This document shows positions 39,338 to 48,439 of a DNA stretch of 64,000 nucleotides, one piece after another. The position numbers and the translations under genes are program-made. The notes beneath the pieces were generated by a model. It was not told the DNA's origin. It did no database searches and worked only from the letters and a program-made list of their open reading frames with translations. The stretch's first letter is position 1, and every line of letters starts with the position of its first letter. This stretch comes from Nitrososphaerota archaeon (GTDB taxonomy: Archaea; Thermoproteota; Nitrososphaeria; Nitrososphaerales; Gagatemarchaeaceae), in assembly GCA_029785825.1 (NCBI GenBank), contig JAFLYY010000001.1:1023374-1087373 (forward strand), in the 5' to 3' direction.

Positions 39338-42300
39338 GTGGTCGTAAAATTAGCCCGCCGTCCTAGAAGAAAGCGCGTCCTCAGCCAAGACTACGACTGG
39401 AAGAAGATCGAAGACAAAGTGAGGCGGTTCTATGATTCTCCGGCGGTGAGGCGGGAGATCGCCGGGGCGGTGTCGGGGAAGAAGCCCACGGGGTACGTGG
39501 AAGGCCCTCCCACGCTGAACAACCAGCCCCACGTCGGCCATGTCAGAGGGAGGATGATGAAGGACCTGTGGTACAGGTTCCGGACCCTCGAAGGGGACAA
39601 CATAGTGTTCAGGGGCGGGTGGGACACCCAGGGGCTCCCGGTCGAGCTGCAGGCGGAGAAGGAGCTCGGGCTCTCCGGGAACAAGTGGAAGGACCTCGAG
39701 AAGGTGGGGGTCGACAAGCTGGTGGCGGAGTGCAAGAGGCTCATAGGAAAATACAGGCGCGACTGGGAAGAGGCGGACAGGCTGCTGGGGCTGATGCTCG
39801 ACCACAAAGCGGCCTACATGACCTACAGGGACGAATACATAGAGCGGGAATGGTCTTATCTGGAGAAGGCCTGGAAGAAGGGGCTGCTGGGAGAAGGGTA
39901 CAAGGTCGTCCCCTACTGCCCCGAGTGCCAGACCGCCCTGAGCGCGGGGGAGGTGTCGCTCGGCGGGTACGACAAGCTGGAGGACCCCAGCCTCTACTAC
40001 AAGGTGAGGGCCGAGGACGGGGCCTACCTGATCCTGTGGACCACCATGCCGTTCACCGTGGTGACGGACGAGCTGGTAGGGGCAAAGCCGGACTCGGAGT
40101 ACGAGTACGTGGCCGTCGGGGACGAAGTGTGGGTGGTCAACTCGGGGAGGAAGGAGGCTCTGGGGAAGGAGCTGGGGGTCCAGTTCGGCGAGACGAGGAA
40201 GACGGTGCTGGGGAAGGAGCTGGAGGGGCTGAAGTACGAGCACCCGCTCCTAGACCAGATACCCGGCCTGCAGAAGCCCGAGCTCAGGGGGAAGGTCCAC
40301 CGGGTCGTGGCGGAGGAGTATGTGGACGTGTCAACCGGGACGGGGCTCGTGCACATGTCCCCTGCCAACGGCGAGGAGGACTTCGGGGTCGCCCAGAGGA
40401 GAGGGGTCCCTGTGTTCGCCCCCTTCGACGACAGGGTGATCTTCACGGCCGAGGCGGGGAGGTTCTCCGGGCTCTTCGCCAGGGACGCGGACCCGGCCGT
40501 CACCGAGGCCCTGAAGGAGAGAGGGGCGCTCGTCAGCGTGGGGAAGCTGGTGCACGACTACCCGATCTGCTGGAGGTCGGACGACAGGCTGGTCTGGCTG
40601 GCCCGCAGGGAGTACTTCTACTGGGTGGACAGGATACGCCCCGACGTGGTGCGCGCGGCCGAGAAGGTGGAGTACTACTTCGACAGCCCCAAGAACAGGT
40701 TCCTGGCCGGCCTCGCCGAGTCACCCCCCTGGTGCGTGACGAGGGAGAGGGTGTGGGGGACGCCGCTCCCCATCTGGGTCTGCGAGAAGTGCGGGGAGAA
40801 GACAGGGGCGTTTTCGAGGGAGGAGATAGTCAGGCAGGCGGTCGAGCTCCCGGACGGTGAGAAGTTCGAGCTGCACAGGCCCTGGATGGACAGGGTGGTC
40901 CTCAGGTGCCCGAAGTGCGGCGGGAGGTCCGTCAGGGAGCCCTTCGTCCTCGACACCTGGCACAACAGCGGGTCCGCGCCATACTCGTCGTTCACCGACA
41001 GGGAGTTCGAGGAGCTCGTCCCGGTCGAGTTCCTCACCGAGGCCATCGACCAGACCAGGGGGTGGGCGTACACGCTGCTCCTGCTCAGCGTGATCCGCAC
41101 GGGGAAGCCGGTCGCCCCTTACAGGGCGTTCCTCTTCCAGGGGCACGTCCTTGACCCGAACGGCCAGAAGATGAGCAAGCGCCTCGGGAACGTGGTGCAG
41201 GGGCTCGACCTCCTGAGGAACAACTCCGCGGACGTCGCGAGGTTCTACCTGCTTTCGAAGGCGTCCCCCGAGGACTCAGTAAACTTCGACCCGAAGGAGA
41301 TGTCAGGGAGGCCGTACCAGGTCCTCAACACCCTCTACCATCTCCACCTCTACCTGCAGCAGAACGGGGACGTGGACGGGTACGACCCGAACAAGCACAC
41401 ACTCGCCTGGGCGTCGAAGAGGGGAGGCCTGACCCTGGTGGAAAGGTGGCTCCTGCAGAAGGTCGCCGAGGCCGAGGGCCAGGTGAGGTCGGCATACTCA
41501 GCGGGGAGGTACAACGAGGCAGCTAAGGCGCTCGACGAGCTGGCGATAGCGCACCTCAGCCAGACCTACGTGAGGCTCGTGAGGGGAGAGCTGTGGAGCG
41601 ACGACCCCAGCGGGAAGGGGAGGCGCCTTGCGATCTACGCGGTCCTGGGATACGCCCTGGACAAGGTCGACGAGCTATTGCACCCGGTCGCCCCATTCGC
41701 CACCGAGTTCCTCCGCCAGGAGGTGTTCGCCAGGGGCGAGTGGGCCAGGCCCCTAATCGCAGGCGGGTCGTCCCCCCGGACCAGGCTCGGCTCTCCTTCA
41801 GCCGAGGCGGCGGTCGACTTCGCCCTGAAGGTGGAGGAGGCTGCCAACGCCGCTAGGGCGAAGGCGAAGCTGAAGCGCCGCTGGCCCCTGAAGGAGGCGG
41901 TGGTCCTCACCGCCCCGTCGACGGCGGGGGTGGCGAAGAGGGCGAAGGGGACGGCCGCCCTCCTCTGCAACGTCAAGGGGGTGTCCGTGGTGACCGACGC
42001 AGACAGGTTCCCGGCAGCCCTGGCGCTGAGGGTGAACCGGTCCCGGGTGGGAGCGCTCTTCAAGGAGAGGACGAGGGAGGTCTTGGCCCAACTGAGGGCC
42101 CCGGAAGGGGCGGCCGCCCTCCGCGCCTACCTCTCAGGGAGAGGGGTCAGGGCCGGGGAGTTCGAAGTCCCTCTGTCGTGCTTCGAGCTCTCCGTGACCC
42201 CGAGCGAGGGGTCCGAGGTGGCGGAGAAGGGCGGGGTTTTCGTCGCCGTCCCGAAGGAGAGGGACAGGAAGCTCGTGGCCGAGGGGCTCGTGAGGGACCT

Positions 42301-42535
42301 CGCCAGGAGGCTGCAGACGCTCAGGAAGGAGAAGGGGTTCACCCCCACCGCCATGCTCGCCTCCGCCTCCGTCGCCGGGCTGGAGGAGGAGGACCTGGAC
42401 CTGGTCAGGCCCCTCGCCGGCCAGATGGCGCACCTGGTGAGAGCCAGGGCGGTTCGCCTCCTCTCGGCGAAGTCCGGAGGCGGGTGGTCAGAGGCGGAGC
42501 TTGACGGCAGGCCCGTCTACCTGAAAGTGGGGTAG
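39338..42535 (+). CDS. ileS: Isoleucyl-tRNA synthetase
   Basis: 1065 residues, a class Ia synthetase. HIGH-like motif PPTLNNQPHVGHVRGRMM near residue 58; editing (CP1) domain with LWTTMPFTVVTDELVG and STGTGLVHMSPANGEED; WDTQGLPVELQAEKELG; zinc knuckles WVCEKCGE and LRCPKCGG; KMSKS motif NGQKMSKRLGNVVQG; and a C-terminal anticodon-binding helical domain (FTPTAMLASASVA near the end). The editing motif HMSPANGEEDF supports IleRS over ValRS. GTG start. It is followed within 2 nt by the convergent GtrA-like gene's stop. Confidence 0.96.
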   Translation: MVVKLARRPRRKRVLSQDYDWKKIEDKVRRFYDSPAVRREIAGAVSGKKPTGYVEGPPTLNNQPHVGHVRGRMMKDLWYRFRTLEGDNIVFRGGWDTQGLPVELQAEKELGLSGNKWKDLEKVGVDKLVAECKRLIGKYRRDWEEADRLLGLMLDHKAAYMTYRDEYIEREWSYLEKAWKKGLLGEGYKVVPYCPECQTALSAGEVSLGGYDKLEDPSLYYKVRAEDGAYLILWTTMPFTVVTDELVGAKPDSEYEYVAVGDEVWVVNSGRKEALGKELGVQFGETRKTVLGKELEGLKYEHPLLDQIPGLQKPELRGKVHRVVAEEYVDVSTGTGLVHMSPANGEEDFGVAQRRGVPVFAPFDDRVIFTAEAGRFSGLFARDADPAVTEALKERGALVSVGKLVHDYPICWRSDDRLVWLARREYFYWVDRIRPDVVRAAEKVEYYFDSPKNRFLAGLAESPPWCVTRERVWGTPLPIWVCEKCGEKTGAFSREEIVRQAVELPDGEKFELHRPWMDRVVLRCPKCGGRSVREPFVLDTWHNSGSAPYSSFTDREFEELVPVEFLTEAIDQTRGWAYTLLLLSVIRTGKPVAPYRAFLFQGHVLDPNGQKMSKRLGNVVQGLDLLRNNSADVARFYLLSKASPEDSVNFDPKEMSGRPYQVLNTLYHLHLYLQQNGDVDGYDPNKHTLAWASKRGGLTLVERWLLQKVAEAEGQVRSAYSAGRYNEAAKALDELAIAHLSQTYVRLVRGELWSDDPSGKGRRLAIYAVLGYALDKVDELLHPVAPFATEFLRQEVFARGEWARPLIAGGSSPRTRLGSPSAEAAVDFALKVEEAANAARAKAKLKRRWPLKEAVVLTAPSTAGVAKRAKGTAALLCNVKGVSVVTDADRFPAALALRVNRSRVGALFKERTREVLAQLRAPEGAAALRAYLSGRGVRAGEFEVPLSCFELSVTPSEGSEVAEKGGVFVAVPKERDRKLVAEGLVRDLARRLQTLRKEKGFTPTAMLASASVAGLEEEDLDLVRPLAGQMAHLVRARAVRLLSAKSGGGWSEAELDGRPVYLKVG

Positions 42536-42537
42536 CC

Positions 42538-42990
42538 TCAGGCCGGAGCCCCGGCGGAGAGGGCAGGGACGACCGACTCCTCTTCCTTCTTCATCCAGAC
42601 GAACCTTACGCTCATCCAGTACCTTAGGAGGAAGGCGGCCCCTATCCCCGCCAGGTTCGACACCCCGGACACGACGCCGAAGTACTCGGTGAGACCGTAG
42701 AGGATGGCCAGGTTCACCGCCAGCCCGACGAGCATCAGGCCGTTGAACTTCAGGAGCCTGGCCACCATGTGGCCGTGCCTCCTGTCCCTGAACGTCCAGA
42801 ACTCGTTGAGGAGGTAGTTGGAGAGGATGGAGACCTCGATGGCCAGGGCGTCGGCGTACAGGTAGTACGCCCCCTCGAAGAGCAGGAGGAGGAACAACCC
42901 CTCGTTGACGAAGACCCCGATGATCCCGACCACGTCGAACTTGATGAAGTTCAGCCAGTAGTCGAGGGTGAGGATGCGGCGCAGGTCCAT
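42538..42990 (-). CDS. GtrA-like membrane protein
   Basis: 150 residues, four transmembrane helices. The GtrA pattern is visible: an amphipathic start then FIKFDVVGIIGVFVNEGLFL, LAIEVSILSNYLLNEFWTFR (Asn in helix 2 and the N-x-x-W-T-F motif), LLKFNGLMLVGLAVNLAILY, and AGIGAAFLLRYWMSVRFVWM. GtrA proteins are thought to flip or help flip polyprenyl-linked sugars. Acidic C-terminal tail KKEEESV. Convergent with ileS. Confidence 0.88.
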   Translation of the reverse strand: MDLRRILTLDYWLNFIKFDVVGIIGVFVNEGLFLLLLFEGAYYLYADALAIEVSILSNYLLNEFWTFRDRRHGHMVARLLKFNGLMLVGLAVNLAILYGLTEYFGVVSGVSNLAGIGAAFLLRYWMSVRFVWMKKEEESVVPALSAGAPA

Positions 42991-43044
42991 CCGCCCGTCA
43001 CCCGACGCTCCAGTTGCTCAAGTTGCGCCCGCCGCCGAAGTGGA

Positions 43045-44058
43045 TTATTTAACCGGCCGCTGCGCGCCGGGAAAGTCCGAGAGCGACGACTGGTAGGCGG
43101 CCAGGGGGCGGGCTGAGTACCCCATCTTCTTCAGGTCCCGGGCGAACTCGGCGGCGAACCCGTGGACGGTGTACACCATCTCGGGGGAGACCGCCTGGAC
43201 CAGACTGATCAGCTCCGCGTAGTCGCAGTGGTCGCTGAGCGGGAAGGAGTAGTCGGCCCCCATGGTGTACTTGTACCCTCCCCCCAGGGCCCATCCGCTG
43301 AACGCCACCAGGATGGCGCCGTACTCCTTCTTCAGGTGCGCCATCAGCCTGCTCCTGCCGCTCGCCATCGGGCTGATCATGACCCAGGGCCCCCGCGGGA
43401 GCCTGTCCCCGTCCTTTTGGGGGTCGAAGGTCTTCCCTGCCTTCAGCGGGACCCCGTGGTCGACATGGACCTTGTTCATGGCCGCCACCTTCTCGTGGTA
43501 TATGATCGGCTCCCAGCTGGAGAAGAAGTACGAGAGGAGCTGAGCCTTGCCGAGAGGGTACCCCATCAGCACCACCGGGTTCCCCCTGTCGTAGGCGGAG
43601 GCGATCAGCGAGTTCACGTCATTCACCAGCTTCGCGGTGGGAGGAAAGACGTACTCGGGGCTCCCGTAGGTGGTCTCCATCACAAGTATCCTAGCCCTCC
43701 GGGTCTTGCATCTCCCGAGGAACGCCCTGTTCCTCCCCGACGCGTCCCCGGTGTAGTAGACCTCGTCCGCTATCCTGATCGCCCTGGAGCCCAGTATGTG
43801 CCCCGAGTCCAGCAGCTCCACCCCTTCGACCTCTTCGGTGGTGGCTCCGAGGTCGTACCCCCTCACCTTCGCGAGCTCGCGGGTCGCGGCCGAGGCGATG
43901 ATCTTCTCGCCCTTGGAGGGGGAGTGCATGTGGTCGATGTGCGCGTGGGAGACGAAGGTGTAGTCCGCCCGGACGTGGCTGTGCGGGTCGAGGACGTAGC
44001 GGGTGGCTCCGAGGTCGACCTGTATCCCTCCGTTGGAAGTGACCGAGGCGCCCCCCAA
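43045..44058 (-). CDS. MBL-fold exonuclease, Artemis/SNM1-like
   Basis: 337 residues. Metallo-beta-lactamase fold with YTFVSHAHIDHMHSP (HxHxDH), LLDSGHILGSRAIRIADEVY, YYTGDASGRNRAFLG, ILVMETTYGSPEYVFP, then beta-CASP-type blocks VVLMGYPLGKAQLLS, WVMISPMASGRSRLM, FSGWALGGGYKYTMGADYS and the closing SDHCDYAELISLVQAVSPEM, VYTVHGFAAEFARDL. These match archaeal 'mRNA 3'-end processing factor'/SNM1-like exonucleases that may act in DNA repair. The TTG at 44058 lies 29 nt from an AATTTAAG box (44084-44091); an open frame reaches 44130. Confidence 0.88.
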   Translation of the reverse strand: MGGASVTSNGGIQVDLGATRYVLDPHSHVRADYTFVSHAHIDHMHSPSKGEKIIASAATRELAKVRGYDLGATTEEVEGVELLDSGHILGSRAIRIADEVYYTGDASGRNRAFLGRCKTRRARILVMETTYGSPEYVFPPTAKLVNDVNSLIASAYDRGNPVVLMGYPLGKAQLLSYFFSSWEPIIYHEKVAAMNKVHVDHGVPLKAGKTFDPQKDGDRLPRGPWVMISPMASGRSRLMAHLKKEYGAILVAFSGWALGGGYKYTMGADYSFPLSDHCDYAELISLVQAVSPEMVYTVHGFAAEFARDLKKMGYSARPLAAYQSSLSDFPGAQRPVK

Positions 44059-44086
44059 GACATGTCTCCGGGCGCCGGAGTGGAAT

Positions 44087-46396
44087 TTAAGGAGTCGAGA
44101 CCCTGTAGGCCTTCCACCCGCCGGCCTCAAGAGACGCTTCGAAGCTCATCGAGGCGGACACGCGGAGGCTCCCTAGCCTGTTCCACGTCCCCTTCACCGG
44201 GTCGTACGCCTCGAGGGGGGTGCTCAGCCGCCGCGCGAGCTCGGCGGCCCGGGGAGAGAAGGAGACGGTGAACTTCGTCGGGGCCGGGACCGAGCTCCCC
44301 AGGCATATCACCTGCCCCGGGGTATGGAAGGAGAGCGCCGAGACCCCGCCGTGAAGGACGTCGACGCGTTCGGACTTTCCGAACCCGGTCCCTCCTTTGC
44401 ACTCCAGCTTCGCTCCGCTGTAGAAGACGCGCGGTCCGCCGGCCCCCCGTCCGACGAACGCCGTAGACCTGTCGCCTGCCCAGAAGCCGGACACGGCCAG
44501 CCAGCCGAGGGAGGAGGCGTGCGGCGGGTCCAGCGACGCCTTCTCGGCTCCCTCTGGGAGCCCGAGCTCGCCCGCCATCAGCGCCTCCAAGAACCTCGCC
44601 GCGGCCACCGGGTCGGACCCGGCCCCTCCAACGGTCTTCCCGTCGGCGTCTATCCAGTACGGGAAGGACCCCGGCGCGCCTCCGAGCTTCTGATAGCCGT
44701 CGTCGACCAGGCGCGCGACCTTCGAGACCTGCGACCCCCCCAGCCCGCCGAGCCCCACCCTGTAGCAGAGGACGGCGTGGGCAAGGGCGGCACGGGTCCA
44801 TACCCCTCCCAGCTCCCCTTCCCCGTAGGAGCCGTTGAAGTAGACTGAGTTAGACGTGGGGACGGTCCGCGGGCCGTAGGGGGTGTCGAAGTCCTTCTCG
44901 AAGAGCCTGTGGGCGGCTGCCTGCTCGGCGGGCGCCATGAACGGATGGCGGAAGGCCGCCACCGCCATGTCGATGGTCTCGTCGGTCCGGAGCCGCCCCG
45001 ACGCGTCCCTGCACAGGGAGAGGGACCCCCTTTCGTCGAGGAGGGTGGCCCTCACCCTCTCTGCGACCATCCTGGACCTCTCCAGGAACTTCCCGGCGTC
45101 TCCCGGCTTCCCGACCAGGCGGGAGACCTTTGACGCGGCCTCGAGCGCCCCCGACAGGGCAAGTGACAGCTCGGGGATTTCGCCCGTCGGATACCCTCGC
45201 CCCAGGCGCCTACGCCACCCCTGGGGGAGGTCCGGGTCGGTCTCCACCGTGGCCCCCTCGGAGCGGCCCATGAGGGCGCCTGCGAGCTTCTTCACCGTCG
45301 GATAGTGGGCCCTCGCCAGCTTCTTGTCCTGCGACAGCGCCAGGTAGGCGGCCGTCGCCCTGAGCAGCAGGGCCGACTCCAGGAGCCCGGGCTTCGAGCG
45401 GTCGAGGGAGTGCGGGAGCGCCCCGTCTCGGCGCACCAGGGACTTCACGCCTGCGATCGCTTCTGCCGCCAGATCAGGGGAGAACCAGGTCAGCGCGGGG
45501 AGGACTTCGGCCCGGTCGAGGAGGTCCTCAGAGTAGGCGCCTGCCTGCGCCTGCGTAAGGGCCCATGACGCGGCTTGTGCGACCGCCTGGTCGGAGCATG
45601 ACATCCAGGGGACGTCTGCCCTGGCTCCGCTTTCCCCGGAGCGGTTGCGCGCGAAGTCCGCCAGGGCGTCCTCCAGCTTCCCGGCGCTGTAGACCGAGGT
45701 GAACGCGAGGTCCCTCGACTCTCCGGGCCCCAGCTCGAGCTCGTGACATGACAAGACGAGCGTCTGCCCCGACATCCCCGCCGTCCCTTCAGGGAGCTCC
45801 CCCGACGAAAGGACGTCCTGCGCACGCGCCCTGCTCGACGTCATGTAGAACCTCGAAGGGGCAGGGGAGGCGCCCACCACCCTGGCTGAAGCGGGGTCGG
45901 AGACCTCGTCCATGGCGACGTGGCTCCCGCGGTTGAATGCGTTTACCCCCATCGCGCCCCAGCGGTCCGGGGGGCCGAAGTGGGCCGCCGTCGGGTCGGC
46001 GAGCTCCAGGACGCGGAGCCGCAGGGGACCCCGAGAAGCGTTCCTGAACGAGGCTGTCCTCACGAACCCGCAGGACGCGCCGCGGAAGAACTCGACCGTC
46101 TGCTGGACTTCGGCGCCGAAAGCCTCGCCTGCGGCCATCACCCTCCCCGGTTCGGCCCTGAACGTCCACTCGACCCTCTGGGCCGGGACGACGATACCCG
46201 CCTGGACCTTGTAGAGCCAGAGCTGCTCCAGTCCGAACAGGGCCCGCCTCTCCTTGAGCGAGTAGAATGAGCTGACCGAGCCGTCGGGGTCCACGGTCAG
46301 CCTGGTCCCGCGCGAATGGAGGGACACCCCCCGCCGGAGGGGTGACCCTCGGACCCCCGGGGCCCTCGCAGGAGCCGGCTCGGCTGTGGCCGCCAT
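44087..46396 (-). CDS. Six-hairpin-glycosidase-like protein
   Basis: 769 residues. The N-terminal third is beta-rich (RLTVDPDGSVSSFYSLKERR ... VEWTFRAEPGRVMAAGEAFG ... FVRTASFRNASRGPLRLRVL). From about 260 helical hairpins dominate: VAQAASWALTQAQAGAYSED, WFSPDLAAEAIAGVKSL, DGALPHSLDRSKPGLLESAL, TDPDLPQGWRRRLGRGYPTG, ETIDMAVAAFRHPFMAPA, WTRAALAHAVLCYRVGL, a pattern of (alpha/alpha)6 toroids. Possible catalytic acids are the glutamates of TGEIPELSLAL and the DETID segment. Families GH15/GH65/GH116-like are candidates; exact family and substrate are not known. ATG at 46396 with a GGATAAATCC box 28 nt upstream. Confidence 0.55.
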   Translation of the reverse strand: MAATAEPAPARAPGVRGSPLRRGVSLHSRGTRLTVDPDGSVSSFYSLKERRALFGLEQLWLYKVQAGIVVPAQRVEWTFRAEPGRVMAAGEAFGAEVQQTVEFFRGASCGFVRTASFRNASRGPLRLRVLELADPTAAHFGPPDRWGAMGVNAFNRGSHVAMDEVSDPASARVVGASPAPSRFYMTSSRARAQDVLSSGELPEGTAGMSGQTLVLSCHELELGPGESRDLAFTSVYSAGKLEDALADFARNRSGESGARADVPWMSCSDQAVAQAASWALTQAQAGAYSEDLLDRAEVLPALTWFSPDLAAEAIAGVKSLVRRDGALPHSLDRSKPGLLESALLLRATAAYLALSQDKKLARAHYPTVKKLAGALMGRSEGATVETDPDLPQGWRRRLGRGYPTGEIPELSLALSGALEAASKVSRLVGKPGDAGKFLERSRMVAERVRATLLDERGSLSLCRDASGRLRTDETIDMAVAAFRHPFMAPAEQAAAHRLFEKDFDTPYGPRTVPTSNSVYFNGSYGEGELGGVWTRAALAHAVLCYRVGLGGLGGSQVSKVARLVDDGYQKLGGAPGSFPYWIDADGKTVGGAGSDPVAAARFLEALMAGELGLPEGAEKASLDPPHASSLGWLAVSGFWAGDRSTAFVGRGAGGPRVFYSGAKLECKGGTGFGKSERVDVLHGGVSALSFHTPGQVICLGSSVPAPTKFTVSFSPRAAELARRLSTPLEAYDPVKGTWNRLGSLRVSASMSFEASLEAGGWKAYRVSTP

Positions 46397-46466
46397 GGCT
46401 CTGTGACAGCCGCCGGCCGGATTTATCCAGGGGATTTACCGGATTTGAGCTGCTGGAGTCGGAGAG

Positions 46467-47870
46467 TTAACCTCGGCCCGCCCGCTTCCAGCGCGTCCCG
46501 CCTGGAGCGTCCTCGACGACCACCCCCGCGGCAAGGAGCTCCTTCCTCAGCCTGTCGGACTCGGCGAAGTCTTTTCTCTTCCGCGCCTCGTCGCGCCTCG
46601 TGAGCAGGTCCCGGAGCTCGGGCTCCAGGGCGTCTTCGCCGAAGTCGATGACCCCCAGGACAGAGTTTGCCCTCTCCAGGGCGCCGAGGACGGACGCACC
46701 CCCCTCGGCGCCTAGCCGTCCGGAGTCAGCGAGCGCGTTGGACTCCCTTACGAATGCGAGGAGCGCGGAGATCGCCTTCGGGGTGTTGAGGTCGTCGTCC
46801 ATGGCCGACTCGAAGTCCCGGAGGAAAGCGTCCGGAGCCCCCGACCCCTTTCCGGCCCCGCTGGCGGGCGCCCTGAGCCTGGAGACGAGCTCCTGCACCC
46901 TCGCCCTCTGGGAGCGCGCCTGCTCGAGGGCCTTGGCGGTCAGGTCGATGGGGTCCCTGTACCTCGCGGACATGAGGAAGAGCCTGATCGTCAGGGGGTC
47001 CCACCCGTCCTTTCTGAGCTCCCTGAAGGTGACGAAGTTCCCGGCCGACTTGTGCATCTCCGCCCCGCCTATGCCGAGGAACTCGGCGTGGAGCCAGTAG
47101 TTGACGAACTTCTTCCCTGTGGCAGACTCTGACTGCGCTATCTCGTTCTCGTGGTGCGGGAACCTGAGGTCGATCCCCCCGGTGTGGATGTCGAACGTAT
47201 CCCCGAGGTACTTCATGGACATGGCCGAGCACTCGAGGCTCCACCCGGGCCTCCCTTTCCCGAACTCGGTCTCCCAGAAGACCCCCCCGTCGTCTGGGAC
47301 CCAGGCCTTCCAGACCGCGAAGTCCGCGGCCCCCTTCTTCGCTTCGTAGTGGTCGGCCGAGACCCTCCCCGCTGACCTCTGGGAGCCGAGCTTCACCCCC
47401 GAAAGGGCGCCGTACGCCTTGAACTTGGACACCGCGAAGTACCAGGACCCGTCGGCAGACCTGTACGCGAGCCCTCTGTCGCGCAGCGTCCGTATCAGGG
47501 CGAGCATGGCATCCATGTGCTCTGTCGCCCGGGCGAGCCGCTCCGGCCTCTCGATCCTGAGCGCGTCGAGGTCCTCGATGAAGGCCGAGGTGTAGAAGTC
47601 GGTCAGCTCCCTCAGAGACTTCCCGGTCTCCCTGATCCCTTTGATTATCTTGTCCTCGACGTCTGTGATGTTCATCACCTGCGTCACCTTGTACCCCTTG
47701 AACTCGAGGTGTCGCCTGAGGACGTCCTGGAAGACGAAGGTCCTGAAGTTGCCGATGTGGGCATAGTTCCACACGGTGGGGCCGCAGGTGTACATCCGGA
47801 CCTCGCCGGCGTTGATGGGGACGAACGCCTGCAGCTCTCTGCCGAGGCTGTTGAACAGCTTGAGGACCAA
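46467..47870 (-). CDS. cysS: Cysteinyl-tRNA synthetase
   Basis: 467 residues. Class Ia motifs: YTCGPTVWNYAHIGNFRTFV (with the zinc Cys and HIGN), VMNITDVEDKIIKGI, WSLECSAMSMKYLGDTFDIH, GGIDLRFPHHENEIAQSESA (zinc-binding HHE), HAEFLGIGGAEMHKSAGNFV where KMSKS appears as HKSAGN. The C-terminal DALR-like/anticodon region ends LLAAGVVVEDAPGGTRWKRA. Start is TTG 47870. Note the KMSKS loop is degenerate (M-H-K-S), which is seen in other CysRS. Confidence 0.94.
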   Translation of the reverse strand: MVLKLFNSLGRELQAFVPINAGEVRMYTCGPTVWNYAHIGNFRTFVFQDVLRRHLEFKGYKVTQVMNITDVEDKIIKGIRETGKSLRELTDFYTSAFIEDLDALRIERPERLARATEHMDAMLALIRTLRDRGLAYRSADGSWYFAVSKFKAYGALSGVKLGSQRSAGRVSADHYEAKKGAADFAVWKAWVPDDGGVFWETEFGKGRPGWSLECSAMSMKYLGDTFDIHTGGIDLRFPHHENEIAQSESATGKKFVNYWLHAEFLGIGGAEMHKSAGNFVTFRELRKDGWDPLTIRLFLMSARYRDPIDLTAKALEQARSQRARVQELVSRLRAPASGAGKGSGAPDAFLRDFESAMDDDLNTPKAISALLAFVRESNALADSGRLGAEGGASVLGALERANSVLGVIDFGEDALEPELRDLLTRRDEARKRKDFAESDRLRKELLAAGVVVEDAPGGTRWKRAGRG

Positions 47871-47927
47871 TCAGATTCGCGGCTGTGCCCGGGAGCTCTT
47901 CATAAAAAAGGAACGGGAGAACAGAAT

Positions 47928-48077
47928 CTACTTCAGCTTGCCAATCCTGAAGATCGGCTTGCCGCACGAGGCGCAGGTGCCCTTCACGGCGGGGCGGCCG
48001 TTCTTCAGTTTGATTTGCTTGGGATTCTTGATCTCCCTGTTCTTCTTCTTCTCGTAGACGCAGTATCCTGTTACCAC
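47928..48077 (-). CDS. DUF5679-like small zinc-binding protein
   Basis: 49 residues: VTGYCVYEKKKNREIKNPKQ, IKLKNGRPAVKGTCASCGKP, IFRIGKLK. The single visible knuckle CASCGKP, the IKNPKxIKLKNGRPAVKG core and terminal FRIGK are those of DUF5679-type archaeal proteins; the other two metal ligands are reduced to one Cys (GYC), so metal binding may be partial. The start is GTG 48077, preceded by GAGG 8 nt upstream and by a strong TATA box (48112-48121). An open frame extends to 48131 but overlaps that box. Confidence 0.8.
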   Translation of the reverse strand: MVTGYCVYEKKKNREIKNPKQIKLKNGRPAVKGTCASCGKPIFRIGKLK

Positions 48078-48111
48078 TGCGAGTTGCCTCGGCGTCAATC
48101 GGAGGTAGTTT

Positions 48112-48121
48112 GCTATATAAA
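48112..48121. promoter_or_regulatory. Strong TATA box, usable in either direction
   Basis: Minus strand TTTATATAGC drives the DUF5679-like gene; on the plus strand GCTATATAAA has the right form to drive a transcript beginning near 48143 into the unexplained 48122-48407 region. Confidence 0.6.
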
Positions 48122-48407
48122 CCTGAGCCAACGGGGCTCAAAACGGGGTTTTTTCCGTCCGGACGCTGTCTAGGGGCCTTTTTGCGGTTCCAACGCCTCA
48201 GGGGCCAAGCAGAGCGACGCCAGAAGCTCCAGGTTTCGGGAGTTAGGGAACGCCTTTACCGTCTGCGGTGCCCGATTTGGCGAATCGAAGGAAGCGCTGT
48301 TCGTGGCCGGAGATAGGCTCGACCTCAGGGCCTTCCTGTTTTGCGACAAAAGGCCCAGAATATCGACGGCAGGCGCGGAAAGCGTGAGAATCGGCTCGCC
48401 CCGATTG
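48122..48407. other. Unexplained 286-nt intergenic stretch
   Basis: No gene with a usable start is visible. It follows a plus-strand TATA box and begins with an A/T-run-containing segment (CAAAACGGGGTTTTTTCC). Inverted segments are present, for example GGGCC near 48173-48205 and AGGGCCTT/AAAAGGCCC near 48328-48358. A plus-strand frame (for instance AFLFCDKRPRISTAGAESV) looks protein-like but has no start codon. I searched by eye for RNase P and SRP RNA core motifs and saw none. Confidence 0.35.
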
Positions 48408-48439
48408 GATTATAGAACCAACGCCCCGGCCCTCGGTGG

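Noticed and set aside
48122-48407. RNase P RNA or SRP RNA
   Set aside because: By eye the region lacks the conserved RNase P core (such as GAGGAAAGUC-like CR-I) and the SRP domain IV tetraloop region.
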